A stretch of 64,000 nucleotides of DNA, from contig NZ_BAMT01000002.1 of assembly GCF_000617925.1 (NCBI RefSeq), positions 1 through 64,000 of the forward strand, given 5' to 3'. Below are positions 59,199 through 64,000 of this stretch, piece after piece; the stretch's first letter is position 1, and each line of letters opens with the position of its first letter. Made by a program: the position numbers and the translations under genes. Below the pieces are notes generated by a model. That model did not search any database. It was not told the DNA's origin and worked only from the letters and a program-made list of their open reading frames with translations. This DNA is from Methylobacillus glycogenes JCM 2850 (lineage in GTDB: Bacteria; Pseudomonadota; Gammaproteobacteria; Burkholderiales; Methylophilaceae).

Positions 59199-60077
59199 AT
59201 GCGGGCGATTGCGCAGGGTGTTGGTATGGGTTTTTCTCTCAGTATTTCTAAGCGCGTGTCAGTGTGCGCTTCAGTGAGCTGTTTAATGCTGGCTCATACA
59301 GCATGGGCAGACCAAGGCTTGAACCAGGCTGAGCAGGTCAAACAAGATAGTGATTCCCCCCATCACGTCACCACCAATGTGGGTTTGTACAGCGATTATT
59401 TATTCCGTGGCTTATCCCTGGCCAGGGGTAGAGGGGCTATCCAGGGCTTTGTCGATTACTCCCATGTCAGCGGGCTGTTTCTAGGTTTGGGTGCCACCAA
59501 TGTGCATAGGGACGCCATCAATGGCAACACCCTGGAGATTGATCTCTATGGCGGCTATACCCATGCGTTGTTTGATGATTTGGTGGGCACCGTAGGTTTT
59601 CTGCAGTTTTATTATCCAGATAATGAAAAGGTGGCGGGGCAGTCTTCCAATGTCACGGAACTGAATTTTGCGCTGGATTATCACCATCTCAACTTCAAGC
59701 TTTCCTATTCCCTGACCGACTGGTTTGGTGCCAATACCAAATCGGTAGGTAATACGCAGTACGGCAGCCATACCACAGGCACGGGTGACTCCAAGGGTAG
59801 TACTTATACCGAGTTGAATTACAACAAGCCGCTACCTTTTGCTGGGCTTAATCTTTATCTGCATGTAGGCCACACGGCGATCAAAAATTACTCGGTTGCC
59901 AGTTACAGCGATTATGCCATCGGCCTGACCAAGGATTTCTCCATTGCGGATAGTCATGGCTGGAATGCAGGTTTGAGCTATGTCATGACCGATACCAATG
60001 ATCATTGGTATGTCAGTAGTGAAGGCTATAAGTTTGGCGACAATAAATTCTTTGGCTACGTCAAACGTACTTTCTAA
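59199..60077 (+). CDS. TorF-family putative porin (second copy)
   Basis: A 292-residue outer membrane beta-barrel with a signal peptide (SVCASVSCLMLAHTAWA). It has the TorF hallmark NVGLYSDYLFRGLSLARGRGAIQGFVDYSHVSGLFLGLG, YGGYTHALFDDLVGTVGFLQFYYP and a terminal FFGYVKRTF (C-terminal Phe). The ATG at 59199 has a GAGGAGG site; upstream in-frame starts are rejected. It is homologous to the porin at 24783 in the ammonium operon. Here it sits between an AraC regulator and the mau genes, so import of methylamine or a related amine is an attractive guess. Confidence 0.85.
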   Translation: MRAIAQGVGMGFSLSISKRVSVCASVSCLMLAHTAWADQGLNQAEQVKQDSDSPHHVTTNVGLYSDYLFRGLSLARGRGAIQGFVDYSHVSGLFLGLGATNVHRDAINGNTLEIDLYGGYTHALFDDLVGTVGFLQFYYPDNEKVAGQSSNVTELNFALDYHHLNFKLSYSLTDWFGANTKSVGNTQYGSHTTGTGDSKGSTYTELNYNKPLPFAGLNLYLHVGHTAIKNYSVASYSDYAIGLTKDFSIADSHGWNAGLSYVMTDTNDHWYVSSEGYKFGDNKFFGYVKRTF

Positions 60078-60312
60078 ATTCTGCCCTTGATGCACTCAAT
60101 TTCTGGTTAATCGCATCAGGAAATCCCGTTTAGGCACAGCCAGAATTACCTCATGACCATCACGTGTTCGTTTGTGGTTTCCAGGGTGATTCTGGCGCTT
60201 TTTGACAAGATTTATTTGGGTTGAATTTCAGGTGAATTTGTGAAGTTGATTTTTGTAGCAAGCCCATGATTTTGTGATTTAAAAACAGGGTTATTGCCGA
60301 GATTATATGAAT

Positions 60313-60364
60313 AGTAAGAATCGCATGACTTCATTAAACGGACATGGTCATGCCGATTCTTACT
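60313..60364. promoter_or_regulatory. Inverted-repeat operator upstream of mauF
   Basis: AGTAAGAATCGCATGA (60313-60328) faces TCATGCCGATTCTTACT (60348-60364). The arms are exact complements if one G is missing from the left arm (CGGCAT reduced to CGCAT), the same error type as the gene frameshifts; the full span then becomes 53 bp, as at 58868. A TGTATTA -10-like box is at 60399-60405, about 63 bp before the mauF ATG. The rest of the 60078-60467 gap shows no gene. Confidence 0.75.
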
Positions 60365-60467
60365 AAGGTTCTGCCACCTAGATCGCTACCATTTACATTG
60401 TATTAACAATTTTATTTTTGGATTTCTTCTTATAACAGATGACCGCAAGGTCAAGGAGGATTACGAC

Positions 60468-61307
60468 ATGGGGACTTATCACCAGTCGGCTCAACAAGCT
60501 GCAGGGGTTGCCTGTGTGCCCGATGCATACAGCTTCTCTGAATCGCAATCACCCAGGGCAAGGTTCTTGCTGATGGTGTCTGCGCTCATTATCGGTGTCG
60601 TGGGAGGGGGGGTGTTACAGCATGCTGTTCCTGCTCAAGATGCTTTTACTGGCATGTTTCTTATCATTGCTCTCGTCGGTGGTTTTCTTTCTACTTGGTC
60701 TCCATGCGGTTACTCCAGCCTTAGTTTATTGAGGCCGGCTGGCAAGTATTCCGCACGCTCTGTACTGCGTTGGGCGCCTACCTTCTTCACTCATGCCGTT
60801 GGTTACGCGGTAGGGGCGGTGGTACTCGGCGGCATGTTGGGTGCAGCAGGCTGGCTGTTGTTCAGAAATGTGCCACTGCAGTACTCGGTAGGCATTCTGG
60901 CGGTGCTGGGCCTGGGTTATGGCGCACACCAGCTGGGTTTCCTGCGCATGCCTTATCCGCAACGCCGCGCGCAAGTGCCACATGACGCACGTTTCCGTTT
61001 CCGTTCATCCGTGATTGGCCTGTTGTACGGCTTCTCGCTAGGCATGAATTACCTCACCTATGTGCAAACGCCAATGCTCTACATCGTTACCGGTGTGGCG
61101 CTGTTTGTGGGTGATATCAAAACCGCTATCGCAGTGATTGCCCTGTTCAATATTGGGCGTTGCCTGCCGGTAGCTGTCAACTTCCTTCCCGTGAAAGACC
61201 AGTCCGTACAGGCTTGGTTGGCCCGCTGGCAAGAAAGTGCAGTAGAAGTGGATGGTTTCCTCTTGTTGTCCCTGGGTGCAGCGGCTTTGACCATGCTGGC
61301 CCTGTAA
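60468..61307 (+). CDS. mauF: Methylamine utilization membrane protein MauF
   Basis: A 279-residue polytopic membrane protein opening the mau operon, as in Paracoccus, Methylobacterium and Methylobacillus. It has about seven hydrophobic segments (LMVSALIIGVVGGGVL, MFLIIALVGGFLSTWSPCGYSSLSLLRPAGKYS, THAVGYAVGAVVLGGMLGAAGW and others). STWSPCGYSSLSLLRP recalls the CcdA/DsbD membrane family. MauF is needed for MADH maturation in Paracoccus; the exact step is unknown. AAGGAGG site before the ATG. It lies 103 bp downstream of the operator. Confidence 0.93.
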   Translation: MGTYHQSAQQAAGVACVPDAYSFSESQSPRARFLLMVSALIIGVVGGGVLQHAVPAQDAFTGMFLIIALVGGFLSTWSPCGYSSLSLLRPAGKYSARSVLRWAPTFFTHAVGYAVGAVVLGGMLGAAGWLLFRNVPLQYSVGILAVLGLGYGAHQLGFLRMPYPQRRAQVPHDARFRFRSSVIGLLYGFSLGMNYLTYVQTPMLYIVTGVALFVGDIKTAIAVIALFNIGRCLPVAVNFLPVKDQSVQAWLARWQESAVEVDGFLLLSLGAAALTMLAL

Positions 61308-61363
61308 GAGTGATGCTTTCTTGAACGCTTTAATCACAACTTTTAATAATATTTGGAGGAGAT

Positions 61364-62581
61364 ATGACTAATTTTGATCATCCCTCGATGATTGGTCATT
61401 CCGGACGCGGAGCGCGTCTAGCAGGACGCTTGGCAATGGCAGCCCTGCTGGTCTCGGCATTCTCGGCGCAAGCTGAAGTGCCTGGACAGCTGGGTGCCCT
61501 GGGCACTGCCAAGTTGCAGGAAGAGACATCGATACAAAAAGCACCACCTAGCGATTCCAAGCGTGTCTATGTGATGGATCCTGGTCATTTCCAGATGACA
61601 TCCACGGTCTACACCATTGATGGCAAAAACACCAAGCTCTTGGGCATGGTGGATGCTGGCAAGCTGCCACATGTGATGGTGGCAGGTGATGGCAAGTTCC
61701 TGGCGGTTGCCAGCACCATGTATTCACGCGTGGCACGTGGCAAGCGTGATGACTATCTGGAAATCGTTGATCCACAGACCCTGGAAATCAAGGCTGATAT
61801 CGACATTCCTGAAGGTCGTTTCTTGACCGGTGTGTTAGAGCGTCTGGCAGCCCTGAGTGTTGATGATAAGCATCTGCTGTTCCAGCAATTTGCGCCATCT
61901 CCAGGGGTAGGTCTGGTTGATCTGGAGTCCAAATCCTTCGTCAAGGTGATGGATGTGCCCGACTGTTACCACATCTTCCCCACAGCCAAGCAGAACTTCT
62001 TCATGCATTGCCGTGATGGTTCGCTACTGCAAGTGAGTTACGACAACAAGGGTAATACCAAGCAGAAGCCGACCAAGGTGTTCCACGCCGAGAACGAGTA
62101 TCTGCTCAACAATCCCTTCTACTCCAACTCCATCAACCGTCTGGCCTGGCCAACTTATGAAGGCAAGGTATTCCAGGCCAAGTTGTCCGAGTCTGGCGCT
62201 GAGTTCTTGAAGCCTATCGAAGTCTTCACCGACAAAGAGAAGGCAGACAAATGGCGTCCAGGTGGCTGGATGACGATTGCCTACCACAAGGGCCGCAATG
62301 AGCTTTACCTGCTGGCTGACCAACGCGAGAAGTGGACGCACAAGTTGCCTAGCCGCTTTGTCTTTGTGGTCGATGCCACCAGTGGCAAGCGCCTGCGCAA
62401 GCTGGAACTCAAGCATGAGATTGATTCGATTGCGGTGAGCCAGGATGGTAGCCCTTACCTCTATGCCGTATCGGCAGAAGCGAAGTCCCTGTTCACATTC
62501 GATGCAGTGTCTGGCAAGCAGCTAGGTACGCTGGATGAGTTGGGCCGCGCTCCTTCCATGGTCTTTGTGGCAGATAAGTGA
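61364..62581 (+). CDS. mauB: Methylamine dehydrogenase heavy (alpha) chain
   Basis: Periplasmic beta-propeller subunit of methylamine dehydrogenase, which oxidises methylamine to formaldehyde and ammonia. 405 residues with a signal peptide cleaved after SAQA (residue 37). Propeller blades begin [105 protein letters not shown] and [31 protein letters not shown] follow. Intact, 56 bp after mauF, with a TTGGAGGAG site. Confidence 0.97.
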   Translation: MTNFDHPSMIGHSGRGARLAGRLAMAALLVSAFSAQAEVPGQLGALGTAKLQEETSIQKAPPSDSKRVYVMDPGHFQMTSTVYTIDGKNTKLLGMVDAGKLPHVMVAGDGKFLAVASTMYSRVARGKRDDYLEIVDPQTLEIKADIDIPEGRFLTGVLERLAALSVDDKHLLFQQFAPSPGVGLVDLESKSFVKVMDVPDCYHIFPTAKQNFFMHCRDGSLLQVSYDNKGNTKQKPTKVFHAENEYLLNNPFYSNSINRLAWPTYEGKVFQAKLSESGAEFLKPIEVFTDKEKADKWRPGGWMTIAYHKGRNELYLLADQREKWTHKLPSRFVFVVDATSGKRLRKLELKHEIDSIAVSQDGSPYLYAVSAEAKSLFTFDAVSGKQLGTLDELGRAPSMVFVADK

Positions 62582-62585
62582 GTTG

Positions 62586-63158
62586 ATGATGGACTGGATA
62601 GTCAATGACCCTACCGCAGCCGTATTTGCGTCACTGTTTGTGGCGCTGGTACTGGCGGCGGCAGCAATCCCCAAGTTTTACCATCCGGATGAGTTTCAGG
62701 GTGTGGTAGCCAACTATCGTTTGCTGCCCAACTTCCTGGTCGCACCGTTTGCAAAACTTTTGCCCCTGGTGGAAGTGATCTGCGCCGTGGCGCTCGTGAT
62801 CCCCGTCACACGTGAAATCGCTGCTTGTGTTGCGGCAGCGCTATTCATCATGTTTGCCGTAGCGATTGCGATCAACGTCGGGCGTGGACGCACCCATATC
62901 GATTGCGGTTGCGTACGCCGCCCAACCAGCATGAGTCGCATAGGCATGTTCCATGTCATGCGTGCTCTGGCGCTGGCTGGCGTGAGTCTGTTCGCTGCTG
63001 CCATGCATGTGGAATACACCAGGATTTCGCTGGAATCCGGCGTCTTGGGCCTCGCAACCGCTGCGATGCTCGCATTGCTTTACTTGGGGGCTGACATGCT
63101 TGTTGGCTTTCCAGAAACCAAAAACAACCTCGATTTAAAAGGAAACTCAAATGACTAG
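62586..63158 (+). CDS. mauE: Methylamine utilization protein MauE
   Basis: A 190-residue membrane protein of the MauE/DoxX group, four helices ([79 protein letters not shown]). DCGCVRRP is a conserved cysteine pair. MauE and MauD are both needed to form the six disulfides of MauA in Paracoccus. Start MMDWIVNDP at 62586 or 62589; an upstream in-frame start inside mauB is rejected. It overlaps mauD by 8 bases. Confidence 0.93.
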   Translation: MMDWIVNDPTAAVFASLFVALVLAAAAIPKFYHPDEFQGVVANYRLLPNFLVAPFAKLLPLVEVICAVALVIPVTREIAACVAAALFIMFAVAIAINVGRGRTHIDCGCVRRPTSMSRIGMFHVMRALALAGVSLFAAAMHVEYTRISLESGVLGLATAAMLALLYLGADMLVGFPETKNNLDLKGNSND

Positions 63159-63765
63159 TGGAATTCTGATTGGCTCGAATGTGCTGCTGTGGGGCGCTTT
63201 TCTGGCTCTGGCAGCGCTGATGCTGGGTGTGATACGCCAGATTGGCCTGTTGCACGAACGTTCGGCTCCCCTGGGCGCCATGATGATAGATCACGGCCCG
63301 GATATCGGTGAACGCTCGCCGACCTTTGCCTTGACGACGATAGACGGCACCCCGGTGACCGTTGGTCGTGCCGTCAAGCCAGGCCGCGCCAGCCTGCTGA
63401 TGTTTACAGGCCCATCGTGCCCCATCTGCCAGAAGTTGCTGCCTATCATCCGCTCGGTAGCGGGTGTAGAAGCGGCTGACGTGATTCTGATCAGTGATGG
63501 TACCCAGGCAGAACACCGCGAGTTCCTGCGCAACCACCCATTGGAAGACGAGCTGTATGTGGTATCGGCTGAAGTGGGCATGCGCTACCAGGTTTCCAAG
63601 GTGCCTTACGGTGTGTTGCTGGATGCAGATGGCGTGATTCTGGCCAAGGGTCTGTGCAATACACGCGAGCATGTGGAAAGCCTGTTCGAAACCAAGCGTC
63701 TTGGTCATGCATCCCTGCAGAACTTCCTCAAGGATGACAGCACTGCGCACAAGCACGTGCACTAA
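63151..63765 (+). CDS. mauD: Methylamine dehydrogenase accessory protein MauD (thioredoxin-like)
   Basis: A 204-residue protein: one N-terminal membrane anchor ([25 protein letters not shown]), then a thioredoxin-like domain with [14 protein letters not shown] and the active-site CPIC (about residues 90-93) in [14 protein letters not shown]. It is thought to be the disulfide catalyst for the small subunit. Overlaps mauE; mauA follows 32 bp later. Confidence 0.95.
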   Translation: MTSGILIGSNVLLWGAFLALAALMLGVIRQIGLLHERSAPLGAMMIDHGPDIGERSPTFALTTIDGTPVTVGRAVKPGRASLLMFTGPSCPICQKLLPIIRSVAGVEAADVILISDGTQAEHREFLRNHPLEDELYVVSAEVGMRYQVSKVPYGVLLDADGVILAKGLCNTREHVESLFETKRLGHASLQNFLKDDSTAHKHVH

Positions 63766-63797
63766 TGACCGTTTGAACTTACGGAGAAGATACGGAA

Positions 63798-64000
63798 ATG
63801 AAAAATAATTCAGGGTTTGATTCAAAAATAGAAAAGCTGGCACGTGTCACCGCCAGCAAGACCGGCCGCCGCGGTTTCATCGGCAAGCTCGGTGGTTTCC
63901 TGGTGGGTTCGGCCTTGCTGCCGCTGCTGCCGGTGGACCGTCGTGGCCGCCTCAATGAAGCTCAGGCTGCCACTACCGGCAACCTGACACGCAGCGGTTT
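63798..64000 (+). CDS. mauA: Methylamine dehydrogenase light (beta) chain, 5' part
   Basis: Cut off by the right edge after about 67 codons. It begins MKNNSGFDSKIEKLARVTAS. The long leader carries a twin-arginine motif TGRRGFIGK (Arg24-Arg25), then a hydrophobic stretch and AQA-like cleavage region (NEAQAATTGN), so the protein is a Tat substrate, matching tatABC 6 kb upstream. The tryptophan tryptophylquinone cofactor residues lie beyond the window. A GGAGAAG site precedes the ATG. Confidence 0.95.
   Translation, partial: MKNNSGFDSKIEKLARVTASKTGRRGFIGKLGGFLVGSALLPLLPVDRRGRLNEAQAATTGNLTRSG

Overview
The window comes from a methylotrophic betaproteobacterium, most likely Methylophilaceae (Methylobacillus/Methylovorus/Methylophilus type). 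The main evidence is the start of a methylamine dehydrogenase cluster (mauFBEDA) at the right end. Further support comes from a beta/gammaproteobacterial cell-elongation cluster (mreBCD-mrdA-rodA-rlpA-dacC-dat-ybeD-lipBA), gatCAB, a type IV minor pilin operon and glnK-amtB. Base composition is moderately GC-rich and fairly even. I see no insertion sequence, prophage, CRISPR array, rRNA or tRNA.

Layout. 1-11.3 kb (+): a type I secretion locus with a TolC-like protein (cut by the window edge), a MotB/SiiA-like protein, an HlyD adaptor, a MotA/SiiB-like channel, a roughly 1,385-residue RTX protein and its ABC exporter. 11.4-13.1 kb (-): a YqaE-like peptide, lysA and lptM. 13.2-20.1 kb (+): pilE-fimT-pilV-pilW-pilX-pilY1. 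20.2-22.5 kb (-): gshA-gshB. 22.9-25.7 kb (-): a TorF-type porin with glnK-amtB behind a consensus sigma-54 promoter. 25.8-35.5 kb (+): ubiK, yifB/comM, a VIT-family protein, metH, mpl, a TonB-like protein and a [2Fe-2S] ferredoxin. 35.6-43.4 kb (-): HIT, FMN reductase, PNPOx-like, UbiH-like, CorC-like, lipA, lipB, ybeD and dat. 43.4-51.4 kb (-): dacC-rlpA-rodA-mrdA-mreD-mreC-mreB. 51.5-54.7 kb (+): gatCAB. 54.8-64 kb: two paralogous AraC regulators around tatABC, then a second TorF-type porin and mauFBEDA.

How the parts fit. The right end looks like a methylamine-use island: MauA carries a twin-arginine leader and tatABC is close by. The AraC paralogues sit beside a repeated operator (AGTAA-n-AA-yy-GGCAT) that forms 52-53 bp inverted repeats in front of porin 2 and in front of mauF. 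The left end resembles the Salmonella SPI-4 sii system, in which a proton-channel pair is attached to a type I adhesin exporter.

Quality caveat. Fourteen genes, including mreB, mrdA, gatA, gatB and amtB, are broken by 17 apparent one-base deletions, nearly all loss of one G or C from a short run. Restoring one base per site makes every gene a whole number of codons with family-typical sequence across the joint. I treat these as sequencing or assembly errors and annotate each as one full-length gene.
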